Part shown: one piece after another, positions 9,307-19,264 of the stretch
Position numbering within the stretch: position 1 is the stretch's first letter
How the letters are laid out: each line of letters begins with the position of its first letter
From: Mesostigma viride
Lineage: Eukaryota; Streptophyta; Mesostigmatophyceae; Mesostigmatales; Mesostigmataceae
Assembly: GCA_009746045.1 (NCBI GenBank)
Contig: RPFO01000300.1
Location: 1-64,000 of the forward strand
DNA: 64,000 nucleotides
Direction of reading: 5' to 3'
The notes under the pieces: model-generated
What the model saw: only the letters and a program-made list of their open reading frames with translations
Database searches by the model: none
What the model was told of the DNA's origin: nothing
Program-made: the position numbers and the translations under genes

Positions 9307-9771
9307 TCACGACCAACGCGTCTTCCCGCCTCGGGGCTTACCGGTCAGCGGGAACTTGGAAGGGACCTTCCACTTGGGCGCGGGCAGACCCTCGTCCTCG
9401 CATTCCCACCTCGTCTCCAACGCATAGCCCATCCGCAAGATCTCCTCCTCTTTGCGTATCGTGCGGATGTACAGCTCGCCGTGGTAGCAGTTCTTGACGG
9501 GGTGCTCGGTGAAGAACCCGAACTTGTCCGGGTTCCCGTGCCAAAAGTCCCCGTGGTATTCGAACACCGTAGGGGGGTCGGTGTCCGACGTGAACCCGTC
9601 GACGTATAACGGCTTGCCTTTGGACGTGAATAAAACCTTTTCGCCGCCGTTCCCGGCGTGCTGTATCTTGATCCCTCGCTCGCGTTCCACGGATTCCAAC
9701 CACCTCCTGCATTTGGACACATGCTGACTCACGCAGACCAGCCTCGCGTAGGAACTCGCTCTCGCTGCCAT
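9307..9771 (-). CDS. Vsr-like / PD-(D/E)XK nuclease-type protein
   Basis: 154 residues. The signature VDGF ... TVFEYHGDFWHGNP (about 57-81) matches the Vsr-type fold: an Asp at the end of strand 2, then E-[YF]-H-G-D-x-W-H-G-N. An N-terminal helix precedes it, and a Lys/Glu-rich helix (IRKEEEILRMGY) follows. Such domains act as mismatch-repair nickases or homing-type nucleases in bacteria, phages and giant viruses. It appears intact and could work in viral DNA repair. Confidence 0.75.
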   Translation of the reverse strand: MAARASSYARLVCVSQHVSKCRRWLESVERERGIKIQHAGNGGEKVLFTSKGKPLYVDGFTSDTDPPTVFEYHGDFWHGNPDKFGFFTEHPVKNCYHGELYIRTIRKEEEILRMGYALETRWECEDEGLPAPKWKVPSKFPLTGKPRGGKTRWS

Positions 9772-9886
9772 GGTTCGTCTCGATTGTGTGGTCGAGAGTC
9801 GCCGTCGCGACTAAATCGTTACGAGACGCGATTACTTTGCGCGGTCCGCGAACGCGATCTAGAAAACGACACCGACACGTAATCCA

Positions 9887-10456
9887 TCAGACGAGTTGGA
9901 ACGTGAAATTGATCTCCTTCGTCGGATCCCCGTCGCCGCCCCTCCCTAGATGCCGTTTCATGAGGGACAGCCACGTCGACGTGTGGCCGTAGTTGACGTC
10001 CGACACGTCCCGGACGTCTTCCTCGCCGTCGATCAGGTGCAGCATCTCGTGCGCGACCGCCCCCGCGAGGATCAGAGGGACGTGTTTCGGCATGTCCACG
10101 CCGTCCTGGGTATACTTGCATCCGCTTCTCAACATTTCCGGAAGACTCGAAGCCCAATAGTCGGGGTTCAGGACGATGCGCGGCTCGTCCTCGTCCACGC
10201 TGAACGCGAACGTCTCTTTCAGTCGGTCGCGCGTCCGCGGACTAAGTCCGGGCTCTTCTTGGAACAGTTCGTCCAACAAGAGGACGCGAGGTGTCAACGG
10301 ATACCCCGATCGGAAGAACGTGCGGATGATTTCTTTCGTCATCGCCGCCAACCCCGGGTCGCGCGCCAAGATCCCGTCGATGTTGGGCGCCCTTTTCAAC
10401 CGGGGCGAGTAGATCGCATCTAACGCCGCCTCGAGTTGCTTCCACTTGCGTTTCAT
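9887..10456 (-). CDS. HExxH metalloprotease-like protein
   Basis: 189 residues from the ATG at 10456. The zinc motif is HEMLHLIDG (about 137-145) with a third ligand candidate in NYGHTSTW about 15 residues later, the H-E-x-x-H ... G-H spacing of SprT/WLM-like peptidases. The N-terminal half (YSPRLKRAPNIDGILARDPG) is a substrate-side or helical region. It differs from the two larger SprT-like paralogues at 32.7-35.4 kb. Possible roles are cleavage of DNA-protein crosslinks or virion maturation; not shown by the sequence. Confidence 0.7.
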   Translation of the reverse strand: MKRKWKQLEAALDAIYSPRLKRAPNIDGILARDPGLAAMTKEIIRTFFRSGYPLTPRVLLLDELFQEEPGLSPRTRDRLKETFAFSVDEDEPRIVLNPDYWASSLPEMLRSGCKYTQDGVDMPKHVPLILAGAVAHEMLHLIDGEEDVRDVSDVNYGHTSTWLSLMKRHLGRGGDGDPTKEINFTFQLV

Positions 10457-10491
10457 GACATTGCACCGTATCCCGCGCGATTGTCGACCCC

Positions 10492-10943
10492 TCACGAAGC
10501 GCACACCTGGTTCATGAGCGCGTCGAGCGGTTTGAGGACGTACAGGAACAAGGCCGAGTACGCCGCGGTCGATGCGACGATCGGGATCGCGTGGCCGGCG
10601 ATCGACCATCCCGGGAAGTACGACAGGTGGAAACCGGACGCGGCCACGAGCAGACCTATCGTCAACCGGCGATCGCGCCCGCGTACACGAACTTCCTGTC
10701 GCTGCTAATGTGCTTGTTGTACTCGCGAGTCCAACGCACGGCCGCGAGGTTTCCTACGCCTAACACGATCATGACTAGGAATATGACCCATTCCGTGTGC
10801 GCCGGCTGGGCCGGGACGCCCACGGAACGGACGGCGGACAAGTACAATGGCAACAACGCGCCCATGGGGGCAGAGGAACCCACCAAAAAGGATTTTATTA
10901 GGGAATCGGATAACATCGGTTCGATAATACTACATACGGACAT
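10492..10943 (-). CDS. Multi-TM membrane protein (frameshift)
   Basis: Starts at the ATG at 10943, directly behind AAAATAT, or at 10916. Hydrophobic segments: APMGALLPLYL, WVIFLVMIVLGVGNLAAV, then after a frame change near 10660 a continuation with TIGLLVAASGFHLSYF and IPIVASTAAYSALFLYVL. Four TM helices and about 150 residues if joined. Without the join it stops at 10662 after three segments. Function unknown. Confidence 0.6.
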
Positions 10944-10954
10944 ATATTTTCCGC

Positions 10955-11724
10955 TCAGTCCGAGTCCGAGGACGCTCTCAACCGCTTGTTCTCGCGGACC
11001 GTCTCGTCGTCCGACCCCTCGGCCTCCGCACCCTCGGACGGCGAGCGGTTCGCGACCCCGCGGTCCACGAAGCAGTACTCGTCGGGCATGCGGTTCGACG
11101 GGAAGAACTGCAGCGACTGCACCACGGGCGTGCACCCAAACTGCTTGTCCATGAACCACATGCGCGACACCTCCAGGATGACTTGCACGTCACAGCCCTT
11201 CTGCACGTCCGCGAAGGTGGCGGGCTGGCGGTTCTCGTCAAAGAAGCGGCACTGGAATTGGCCGTCGCGGAAAGGACGTTGCACTTGAGCGTGGGGGGGT
11301 ACTCCTCCTTCTTCGAGGGCTTGATGGCCGACGTGTACAGCTCCCCGATGAGTTCGTCGCTCATCTTCTTGCCGAACCATTCCACGCACTTGGAATGCGA
11401 CTGCTTCTTGTTGCGGTCGTCGAGCCCCGTCCACATCTCGTAAAAGAGCGCGTTGTCCGACCCCTCGGTGGTGTGGCGGTCGAACGAGAGGTCCAGAGTG
11501 TACTTGCGGATGTCGTTGGTCCCGGGCTTGGGATCGAAGGAGCTGATGCCGAACGGCGCGCGCATGCGCGGGGTCTGGATGCGGATGGGCGTGCCGTCGA
11601 CGCCGTAGGACATGTACACGGAGAGGGCGCCTGGGCCCGACGGACCCCGCCCGGACCGCTTGGGGTCCTTGTACAAGACCTTGTCCGCATCGAAGTCGTC
11701 GAAAAGGACGATGGTGGAGGCCAT
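10955..11724 (-). CDS. DUF5871-like conserved viral protein (frameshift)
   Basis: About 256 residues. The segments MRAPFGISSFDPKPG, YTLDLSFDRHTTEG and MWTGLDDRNKKQSHSKCVEW, then YPPTLK, match the layout of the DUF5871-type family of algal viruses and relatives; function is unsettled. The frame changes near 11270-11290. After it, a strand-rich half and an acidic tail with RENKRLRASS follow. The start at 11724 (MASTIVLFDDFD) is the first ATG of the conserved part. Confidence 0.7.
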
Positions 11725-11788
11725 TCGTGAGGAGTGTGGAGGTAGGTGGAGAGAAAGGAACGAGCTCGGACAACGCACGGGGCGACCT

Positions 11789-12400
11789 TTATACTTCCTC
11801 GATGTCGTCCTGGATGTCGGCCCAGGACGTGTGGGCGGCCGAGCCGACACGATCGACCGACATGTTCGTGTCGTTTTCGTCGGCCGTGTCGGCTTTGACG
11901 GCACTAGTGGACGGTGCCGCGGATCGGTCGCCAATCAGGGCGCAGAAGTCGAGGAACGAGTCGACGTCATCGTTGCCCTTCATGCGCTTGACGCGGCGAC
12001 AGACGAGACGGACGTTCCCCTTGACGACGCCGGCCTTCGGGTCGATGAGATCGACAGTCGCGGATCGGCCCGACGGGCCGGGACCGGAGTCGGGCGCGTG
12101 CGTCATCTCTAACGCGGTGATGGCGCACAGACCGCCCTGCTGGTCCCATATCTCGGCCAGGTCCCGCGCGGTGAGGGACACCTGGCGACGACCGGAACGG
12201 CGGTTGGTCTTGTGCAGGGAGTGGACCTGGTTGCGGAAGTAGCCCTCCTTGGACGCCTTGAACTTCTTCCCCTCGGCCTTGCGACAGGCCTTGCAGAGGG
12301 ACTTCCAGTCGAGGGGCTTGGCGGCCGAGGAGTCGCCGCAGAGACGGCAGACGAGTTCGGGGGCGACGTCCGGGGCGGGCTCCATCGTTCGCAGGGACAC
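11789..12400 (-). CDS. Zinc-ribbon protein with degenerate HNH-like domain
   Basis: 203 residues. The N-terminus has CRLCG ... CKACRK, a four-Cys ribbon (about 18-40). The middle reads GGLCAITALEM ... ATVDLIDPKAGVVKGNVRLV ... RMKGN, which follows the plan of phage-type HNH nucleases (C-x-x-TG, LDRID, GY-x-GN-x-x-x-V, NxxK). The histidine and DR positions expected of an active HNH enzyme are changed (VDLID for LDRID), so activity is doubtful. It may bind DNA only. Acidic tail. Confidence 0.65.
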   Translation of the reverse strand: MSLRTMEPAPDVAPELVCRLCGDSSAAKPLDWKSLCKACRKAEGKKFKASKEGYFRNQVHSLHKTNRRSGRRQVSLTARDLAEIWDQQGGLCAITALEMTHAPDSGPGPSGRSATVDLIDPKAGVVKGNVRLVCRRVKRMKGNDDVDSFLDFCALIGDRSAAPSTSAVKADTADENDTNMSVDRVGSAAHTSWADIQDDIEEV

Positions 12401-12434
12401 TCACAACGGGAGTGGACAGAATTTCGCGGGCCGG

Positions 12435-13571
12435 TTAGGCGCATAGGACGGCGTTGGCGCCGAGGGAGTGGGAACACCGCTGCCGCGAGGAGGAGCCGGA
12501 TGACGGGGCGGACTTGGCGCGGTGCTTGCGCTTGACGGTCGAGGAGGCCGGACGGTGCTTCTTGGTATGGCCAGAACGAGCGTATCGTTTCTGTTTTGAC
12601 GCGTGTTCCTCCGAATCGGATTCGATCGGATCTTCTTTGGCCGTATCCAACCCATTTCCCGCGCCGGAACCAGACGCGCCCCCCATGTTTAGATTAATTT
12701 TCATGGCATTCCCGGGTTCTGACACCCCTCCTCCATGATTGCCTTTTTCCTTTCGATTGATGTCTCCCTTCACTACCAACCATCGATCCAATGCCCCGTT
12801 AGGATCTATACCCTCCTCGATCAGCGACTTAGATAGTAAGTCCTTCGCAACCTTCGTGTTCATTTCAATCGACCAATCCATGCCATTGTCCAACTTGTAT
12901 TTGTCTCTCGCTTCTAGATAAGCCTTTCTCATTTTATTGGTGTGTTTGATTAGGTCCTCATCATTAAAAGCTCGCAGCTCTTGGATCTTCTGCTTACCGA
13001 TCGCACGCGTCGCTTGTCGTAACGCGGATGTTAACTCCGCGGCTGTAATAGAAGAAGGACCGCCCCTGGCACGGATTTGGCCCAAAGCGGTCTTCATGGC
13101 TCTAGATAACGCACGTTCTGAAATCAAACCTGCAGCCTGAATGGCATCTAAAATTTGACCATTTGCCATCGCATAAAACGGCCTCTTTCCCGCGCCGGAG
13201 CTAGAGGTGCTACCCGCCTCTGAGCGGACTGTTATGGCCTTCTTGTCATCGTTCGTCGACCCCCCCTTTTTACCTGCATCCTTTGTGTCCAATACCGCAA
13301 TGGGCGTCGGAGACACACCTAGCTCCTTTTCAAGTTCCATGTTGGACAAAATGGTTTGGATCACTGATACGTCTTCTTTGCTAATAGACTGTAGAAGAGG
13401 CGTTGTCGCTTTGCGTGCCATTGTTAGTAGTCTGTCCTGGTCAGCTCGAAAGCGATCGCTGTCCCCCCCTCTCCTATGATAGTCAAGGGCGATATTATAC
13501 AATAAATTGTAGTTAGGAGTCGTATCTTTAATTACGTCCAATGCAATTTTTTGTGATACGAGCTTATTCAT
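12435..13571 (-). CDS. Hypothetical helical protein with basic tail
   Basis: 378 residues, AT-richer than the neighbours. Mostly helical with Ser/Gly linkers. The C-terminal 60 residues are basic (KQKRYARSGHTKKHRPAS, then VKRKHRAKS) and suit DNA binding or virion packing. Its ATG overlaps the stop of the upstream gene in ATGA, so the two are probably expressed together. The helical middle shares the A/R/K-rich look of gene B upstream; I recognise no family. Confidence 0.7.
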   Translation of the reverse strand: MNKLVSQKIALDVIKDTTPNYNLLYNIALDYHRRGGDSDRFRADQDRLLTMARKATTPLLQSISKEDVSVIQTILSNMELEKELGVSPTPIAVLDTKDAGKKGGSTNDDKKAITVRSEAGSTSSSGAGKRPFYAMANGQILDAIQAAGLISERALSRAMKTALGQIRARGGPSSITAAELTSALRQATRAIGKQKIQELRAFNDEDLIKHTNKMRKAYLEARDKYKLDNGMDWSIEMNTKVAKDLLSKSLIEEGIDPNGALDRWLVVKGDINRKEKGNHGGGVSEPGNAMKINLNMGGASGSGAGNGLDTAKEDPIESDSEEHASKQKRYARSGHTKKHRPASSTVKRKHRAKSAPSSGSSSRQRCSHSLGANAVLCA

Positions 13572-15087
13572 CTTCGCATCTCGATCCGGATGTGACCCCC
13601 CCCAGGAAGACCACGAGGAACCGGAGCTGGTGTATCCAAGGCCTCCTTAACGGCTCTCTTCACCGATTCCGCGAATGTGTTGGCATGAGGCCCCAACGTA
13701 GCTTTCCCTTTCGCGAACGCAGTTGATGCCATCTTGCGGCTGGAACCAACCGCGCCCCACATGGTTGCCACCGCCTTCTTCGTTGACCCACTCGCGTTAC
13801 CGGCGGAGGCACGGACAGATGGACCCGACATGGCGCCAATGACAAGTTCCTCCGTGCGTCGTGCTTCGTCTTCCTCCGCCCCCGCGTCCTCTGCAGCCTT
13901 GCGGGCTGCAAGTCCGGCGGCGAATGCGTTTCGGGTCCTCTGCCACGCGTGCATGGCGGCATTAAACACATTCGTCACGGATGCGCGCGTGACCGCGCTG
14001 GGTCCGGGACCACTTCCGCCCCCGCCCCCACCACTTCCACTTGCACCGCTACCGCTACCAATTCGTCTACCGCGGCCCAGCCCTATTCCGAGCCCCCGTA
14101 CCAACCCGCGCAACGACCCGCTCCCTCCCCTGGCGGCCGCTGCGGCGGCGGTCGATGTCCTCTTGGAGCCGAGATACCCGGCGTTCCCGTAGCCGACGTA
14201 CGGGTTCCCGTCCCTCCGCATCGCGCGGGACACCTTGGGCGCCTTGCCCTTCTCCACGCCCGTGTACGGGTTCATCGCCGACGCGATCCGATCGGATCGC
14301 ATCCGGTGCGCCGAATCCAGCGCCACCTGGTACGCCCTGTGCTGCGTCACCCCGTGGATCTCGAACGGCGGAGGCGCCACCATGTCCATCGCCGCCCTCC
14401 CCGCCATCCGTCCGCCCGCCATCGCCGCCTGTCCTGCCATCCGTCCGCCCGCCATCGCCGCCTGTCCCGCCATCCTCGCCGCCGCGCGCGTGACCGGCGA
14501 CTGCAACACCGCGTTCGTCCCGTCGTAGAGTTGCTCTCCGATCACCTTGGACGCGTCGAACGCCGCGCGCCGCCGCGCGCCGCCGCGGACAGAGCCGACG
14601 ACGCCTGCGCGCCCACCTTGGACCAGTCGACGCCCGCGAGCGGGTCGAGCAGTTTGGCGGCGTGCATCGCGCCCGCTCTCTGCTTCGTCGAGGACGCGTT
14701 CGCCGCCAGCGAACACAGCGCCTCGCGCGAGAGCGCTACCAAACTCGCGGCGGGCTGTTGGGTGAGCGTGGAGACGATCTCGATCAATCGCCGTTGCGTG
14801 TCGGGGCCGCCCGCCAGGCCCTGGCGACACAAGCCCGAGATCGTGCGGCCGACGATCTCGTCGCCCAGCAGGAGACAGAGGGACGGTTTGGCCGCTTTTT
14901 GCAGGAATTCGGCGGGCAGGTCGGGGTACATGGCCGCGACGACGCGCGCCATCTCGTCCCTCTTGAGCGTCTTTCCGACGCCGCTCGCGCAGGACCCGAC
15001 GCTCTCCCGCACCCAGCTCGCCACCTTGGCCGGGACGGCCTTGCCGCCCTCGTACAGCGAAAGTAACACGTTGCCCGGGGTTGTCAT
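13568..15087 (-). CDS. Gene B: helical domain shared with gene A, plus Gly/Ala-rich C-terminus (frameshift)
   Basis: About 506 residues if joined across a frame change near 14570, in a GCCGCGCGCC repeat. Residues about 20-125 contain TLKRDEMARVVAAMYPDLP and KPSLCLLLGDEI, then REALCSL, a helical repeat also present in gene A (24.0-25.1 kb). After it come a Gly/Met/Ala repeat (AGQAAMAGGRM, three times), a Gly-rich linker and a helical tail. Base 14327, inside this gene, is the left edge of the 4.94-kb duplication. Likely structural; no family recognised. Confidence 0.65.
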
Positions 15088-15107
15088 GACATCAATGTTG
15101 TATACGA

Positions 15108-17048
15108 TCAAGTCAGATATTTTTCGTCAACGCGGAATGAGTCCGGTCTTGTCACTCTGGCCGACTCGTTTCGGATCGCTTGATCTTTTTGTTGATCTGA
15201 TTAAGTTTATTATTGTGCGCTGTTGGATCTCGCGAAGGGTCGTATTTGGCATTGTCCATCTCGTTCAGAAGTTTGTGGACTGCTTCTAATTTCGATTTGA
15301 CATCATCGCTGAACCCCGGCACTCCGTGCAATGCCGCCCGCGCATCTGTTACGAATTTCTTTACCGACATCGTCTTCGCATCCCTCGGCGATGGAAATTT
15401 GCTCAAAAACGATAATGTGACTTTCGCCAATGACGGGCGTCGGCTGCACTCTTTTCACGCTCGATCCTATCCTGACGCGCGACGCCTTCCGCCTCCCTTC
15501 TGATCGTATTTATACCCTTAAGCACCAAATTCATCCTGATCACGTTCTTCTCATGTTCGAACGGGTCGTTAATAATTTTATCAACCAATGTTTCCAGGCC
15601 CCCCTTTCTAACGTCGAATTGGAACTTTTCATCCGAACTAATAAGGATTTTAAGTTCTCGCTAGTGCTTTTACGTCGTCCGCGTTGGTCGATTCTCGATA
15701 TTCACTGGTATGTGGGACAAGGCGTCGATCGTCTTCTGTCCGTGCAGTGAGGCGTTTCCCGGATTGGGATCACCGGAGCCAGGATCGCCGTGTAGAAGAT
15801 AACCGATCGTGCCACCCGTGAGTGCGTCCACCGTCCCCCCCACAAGTTTAGCCGCGTGTACAAGTCCACGTGGAAGACTGCGTGCTAGTTCGATCAACGC
15901 TCTTACGTCCTCCGCTGTCGCGTGAGCTCCCAAAGGATTGTCCAATATTTCATTGGCCGTGATGGTAAGCGCTTGGGCAATGGCCTTTTGTTTTCCGGGT
16001 TTTCCCTGACATAAGTTCATACGCTTCACGTTCGAATTCTCCTCCGACCTCTTTAATACGTGTCATATCGATATCGGGAGATATCGCCGAAGATACTGTA
16101 CGATCAAAGGGGACGCCATCCATAATCGACTTGACGAGTTGTTGTCCTGCGTCACGTAACGCATCGTCATCTGTGTACAAAGGAGACGAACTTTCGAAAG
16201 CCGATCCCGTCTTACTAGGGTCGCGAAACATAGAGCGCAGCGATTCCAGGATTTTATCGTATTGGCCTTGTGTCACGTGGATTTATTCAACGCGTCCTCG
16301 TATTCAGATACTTTTGTCAATATATATCTCCTATCATCAGATGCTATACCTCTAAAAAATCGTCACCGTTAATTTCGAGCACGCCGTCAATAAATTCTAC
16401 ACCCTTAGCCACTGTTTCGTCCGTATCAGAACCTGCGGCAGACGACCCCGCTCCACGCGGACGAACTCGCGCCAGCCGACAGGTCATGGCCCGTGCCGAC
16501 CGCGGTCGAACTGGTAGAGGTGCCTGCGGCGGGCTTGGGCGCGTCCTCGCTCCTCTCGTTGCCGCCCGAGTCGCCCGCCCCGTGCACCGGACGGAACCCC
16601 GGGTAGATCGGCGCCATCACGCGCTCAAAGTCCGACGGAAGCATCATCGGAGGCATCTTCGTACCGTAGTCCAAATCCAGGCGAGACGGCATACGAACCA
16701 GCTCCCCGTCCTCCGTCGTCACCCCCGGCCACCCGCCCCCCTCGCTCGCGTACACCGAGTTCAACGACGGCGGAACCGAAAGACCCTTGCGTCTCTCCAC
16801 CTCCTCGACCGCGCGCATGATCCGCGCATTGAAAAAAGCACGTCGCGGTCCACCATAACCACCCCGAAGTCCTCTGCCTGCCGCGCCGTGATGTCGCCGT
16901 ACGGGACGGGCGGCGGTACGGCCTCGGCGGTCGGCTCGACGGGGGCGGCGTACCCCTCGTTCGCGTACTTGGCGAAGTGCTCGTCGAAAATGTGCGGAGA
17001 AAAACCGTCGCCTCCTTGCACGTGCTGCAGGTACCGCGCGAGGCTCAT
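15108..17048 (-). pseudogene. Gene E, copy 1 (multiple small indels)
   Basis: Equivalent of the intact 647-residue gene at 20059-22002. Against that copy it has an 8-base insertion (TTGAAAAA-like) near 16830, a 2-base loss near 16455, and single or few-base losses near 16270, 15990-16005, 15685, 15660, 15690, 15435 and 15180. None of its frames spans more than a third of the protein. Either this copy has decayed or its consensus is poor. Confidence 0.75.
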
Positions 17049-17072
17049 TTATCATTCTCCCGACATAAAAAA

Positions 17073-17366
17073 ATGGACTTCCTGTTCGTACCCGCCGGAG
17101 ACCATCCCGTCACCCACGGACGCGTGTCCAAATGGGACCGCGACCGCGTGTTCCGCTCTCTGCTCCAATGCGACGACCCCGTCGCCCTCCGCCACGGAAA
17201 TTGCTGCGACGCGCGCGTCCTCGCCAATCCTCGCGCCAGGGAGGACGGACTCCCCTTGAACCTCTCCGCGACGCGCGCGTTCCAGACCCCCGTGCACGGC
17301 GACGTCGTCGCGCCCGGGCTCACGATGAGCGTTTGGACGGACCACCTCGCCGCCCCCAATAAGTGA
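17073..17366 (+). CDS. Gene D, copy 1: small hypothetical protein
   Basis: 97 residues starting behind ATAAAAAAATG, divergent from gene E with a 24-base spacer. It has two adjacent Cys (HGNCCDARVLANP). After the stop, bases 17367-17519 stay open in another frame with protein-like content (RRIPEIESVVAARTDARVYD), so the stop may be an artefact of the CCCCC run at about 17354. Function unknown. Confidence 0.55.
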   Translation: MDFLFVPAGDHPVTHGRVSKWDRDRVFRSLLQCDDPVALRHGNCCDARVLANPRAREDGLPLNLSATRAFQTPVHGDVVAPGLTMSVWTDHLAAPNK

Positions 17367-17493
17367 TCGCACGCCGGATCCCCGAAATCGAGTCGGTCGT
17401 GGCCGCGCGCACGGACGCGCGCGTCTACGACCGATACGAGAACGGCGACCCTCGATCGATCACGCGAGGGTCATTGACCAAGGACGAGTGCGT

Positions 17494-17658
17494 TTACTTC
17501 TTCCACTGGGCACGGGCCTTCTGAATGGCCTGCTTGTAGGTGCCGCCGCGCCCCTGGTCCCACGTCTTCATGACGAGCTGGACCCACGGGTTCCTGGCGG
17601 CCGAACCGGGCCGGCGACGGATGCAGCCGTTGGGACGCCTCGGACGTCTCGCGACCAT
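17494..17658 (-). CDS. 54-residue basic protein, copy 1
   Basis: Reading the minus strand from the ATG at 17658 gives 54 residues: an Arg/Pro-rich lead (MVARRPRRPNGCIRRRPG) and a helical half with NPWVQLVMKTWDQG, then YKQAIQKARAQWKK to the stop. The strong positive charge and Trp/Lys-rich helix suggest a DNA-binding or DNA-condensing virion peptide. It is identical in both copies of the duplication, which supports a real gene. AAAGATACG lies directly before the ATG. Confidence 0.7.
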   Translation of the reverse strand: MVARRPRRPNGCIRRRPGSAARNPWVQLVMKTWDQGRGGTYKQAIQKARAQWKK

Positions 17659-17722
17659 CGTATCTTTCTATCAATCCGTTGCGATATTTTTTTGGACGCG
17701 TACAGCATTACGACGTGGCGTC

Positions 17723-18997
17723 ATGACCAAGGACAACATGTACGCGCCGGGGCTCGCGGACGAGCTCGCGCTGATCCCCACGAAACGCGTGCGTGTCGAT
17801 TACAGGATCCGAGAGGAGCCCCATACGAAGGAGTTCCCTCTCGAGGTCCACTACAAATTCCTGCGCAAGACATTGTACCTGTGGATCCCGATCCCGAGCG
17901 GGTACTCCTCCGGCCTGACGAAAAAGTTGAGGGAGGAGCGGCCGCCGTACAACGACCTCGCGTACGTGCAGATCGACAGCCGGAAACGGGACAAGGCGCA
18001 CACGCCGCCCGGGAAGGAGAACGAGGCCGAGCGACTGCGGAACAACTACCTGTACCTCGAATGGTTCTACGTCCGTCCGCAGCAGTTTCGCGGGGACAGT
18101 ACCAGCACGGAGAGGGCCTCGCTGGCGGGGCTCGGCAAGAAGCTCTTGTGCGCGGCGATCTTCCTCATGGTCGAAAAGGGGTTCGTGACGGACCCGGCCA
18201 CCGCGGTCATCGGACTGGAGGCAGGCGGGGGACACTGCGAGATGTCGAAGGACTCCAAAAAGCGCAAGGCGCTCACCATGTCCGACGAGGACTTGCGCAA
18301 GTACCTCTTGCAGCACAAGGCCACGAACCGATACGTCGAGGTCACGACGAAGAAGATGAAGACGGAGGAGGACAAGGCCAAGTTTCGACGCACGACGGTG
18401 TGCGAGATCGAGGACAACCGCGAGCTCGCGGGGTACTACCGCCACCAGTACGGCTTCGAGATCTTCGACGATAGCAACGGCCTCGGGTTCCTGATGGAGG
18501 CGCCCTTGATGACCGTCATCGGCAACTGTGGCGACACGTACAGGAGACCGGACGCGTTGCCCGACTTGACGGCGGCGCACGCGCTGCCGGCCACGAGGAC
18601 GACGCGGTCCGCGTCGAGTGCGCCCACGGCCGCTCGGACACCGGCGCCGGTGCCGGTGCCGACGCAGGCCGCGAGGGCGTTGACTCGTCGCATCCGCGCG
18701 CCTCCTCCTCAGCTCCCGCCCCCGCCCCCGCCCCCTCCGCCTTTGCCGGTTCCTGTAAGGAGACCCGCGAGGAAACGGAAACAGCCGCCCGGCGCGGAGG
18801 GTGACGCGGTCGCAGACGCGGCCGCGGACGAAGGCGCAGACGCGGTGGCGCCTGACAGCGAGGACTTGACACACGCTAACCCGACGTGTCGCGCGCAAAA
18901 TGGATTCACGTTTTTTTCCACGAAACGGCAACCAGTCCTCGATAGAAGACCACGCTACGTCCTTAAAGAGATCTTTAACGGCTTCAGCGTACCTTAA
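17723..18997 (+). CDS. Acetyltransferase-like (GNAT) protein with Pro-rich tail, copy 1
   Basis: 424 residues from the ATG at 17723. The middle contains ASLAGLGKKLLCAAIFLMVE, resembling the acetyl-CoA binding helix of GNAT enzymes (R/Q-x-x-G-x-G/A), and YYRHQYGFEIFDD, the usual C-terminal YY-x-x-x-GF element. An insertion of ~75 residues with a Lys-rich helix separates them. The C-terminus is Pro-rich (PPPPPPPPP) then Ala/Asp-rich. The last ~90 bases overlap the 3' end of gene A on the other strand, so the true stop may be earlier. The substrate is unknown. Confidence 0.6.
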   Translation: MTKDNMYAPGLADELALIPTKRVRVDYRIREEPHTKEFPLEVHYKFLRKTLYLWIPIPSGYSSGLTKKLREERPPYNDLAYVQIDSRKRDKAHTPPGKENEAERLRNNYLYLEWFYVRPQQFRGDSTSTERASLAGLGKKLLCAAIFLMVEKGFVTDPATAVIGLEAGGGHCEMSKDSKKRKALTMSDEDLRKYLLQHKATNRYVEVTTKKMKTEEDKAKFRRTTVCEIEDNRELAGYYRHQYGFEIFDDSNGLGFLMEAPLMTVIGNCGDTYRRPDALPDLTAAHALPATRTTRSASSAPTAARTPAPVPVPTQAARALTRRIRAPPPQLPPPPPPPPPLPVPVRRPARKRKQPPGAEGDAVADAAADEGADAVAPDSEDLTHANPTCRAQNGFTFFSTKRQPVLDRRPRYVLKEIFNGFSVP

Positions 18998-19264
18998 AGC
19001 GCCAATATCCTCGTTAATGACCCTATCACCGATTCCTTGTGTGACGTAATCGCGGTACGCCTTCGCCTTGTTCTTTATGTTGAACCGCTCGACGGCAGGG
19101 TCGTATAAAAGTTCCTTCACTGCAGCCTCTACGCCCTTCCGCGCGTTGCCGTACAGCTTCTTGTCGGCCGCCCTCTTCTCCCCCCCGTGTTTTTTATCCA
19201 CCAACCTTCTCCGGCATCTCGTTCCAAATTCTCGACCTTTCTCCTTTCGATGATGTCCATCCCT
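18906..19264 (-). pseudogene. Gene A, 3' fragment left by the duplication
   Basis: Only the last ~115 codons of gene A are present, reading into DYVTQGIGDRVINEDIG and a stop equivalent to 23858. The 5' part is replaced at the junction 19265-19278 by gene B sequence. A one-base difference near 18924 also changes the final frame relative to copy 2. Confidence 0.75.

Larger units (their letters stand above)
14327..19264. repeat. Tandem duplication, copy 1 (about 4.94 kb)
   Basis: Near-identical to 19279-24222. It starts at CTGGTACGCCC inside gene B and ends at GTCCATCCC inside gene A. It holds the 5' part of gene B, gene E, gene D, the 54-residue gene, the acetyltransferase-like gene and the 3' part of gene A. 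This copy carries many more small deletions in the gene E part than copy 2; the 17.0-18.9 kb part differs by only a few indels. Confidence 0.95.

Noticed and set aside
17367-17519. Continuation of gene D as a separate gene
   Set aside because: Protein-like content but no ATG, and it would need an unproven frame change past TAA/TGA; noted under gene D only.
17708-19204. 498-codon minus-strand open frame
   Set aside because: Antisense shadow of the acetyltransferase-like gene; composition is Arg/Val/Leu/Asp as expected from GC-rich antisense. Only its last part (gene A fragment) is real.
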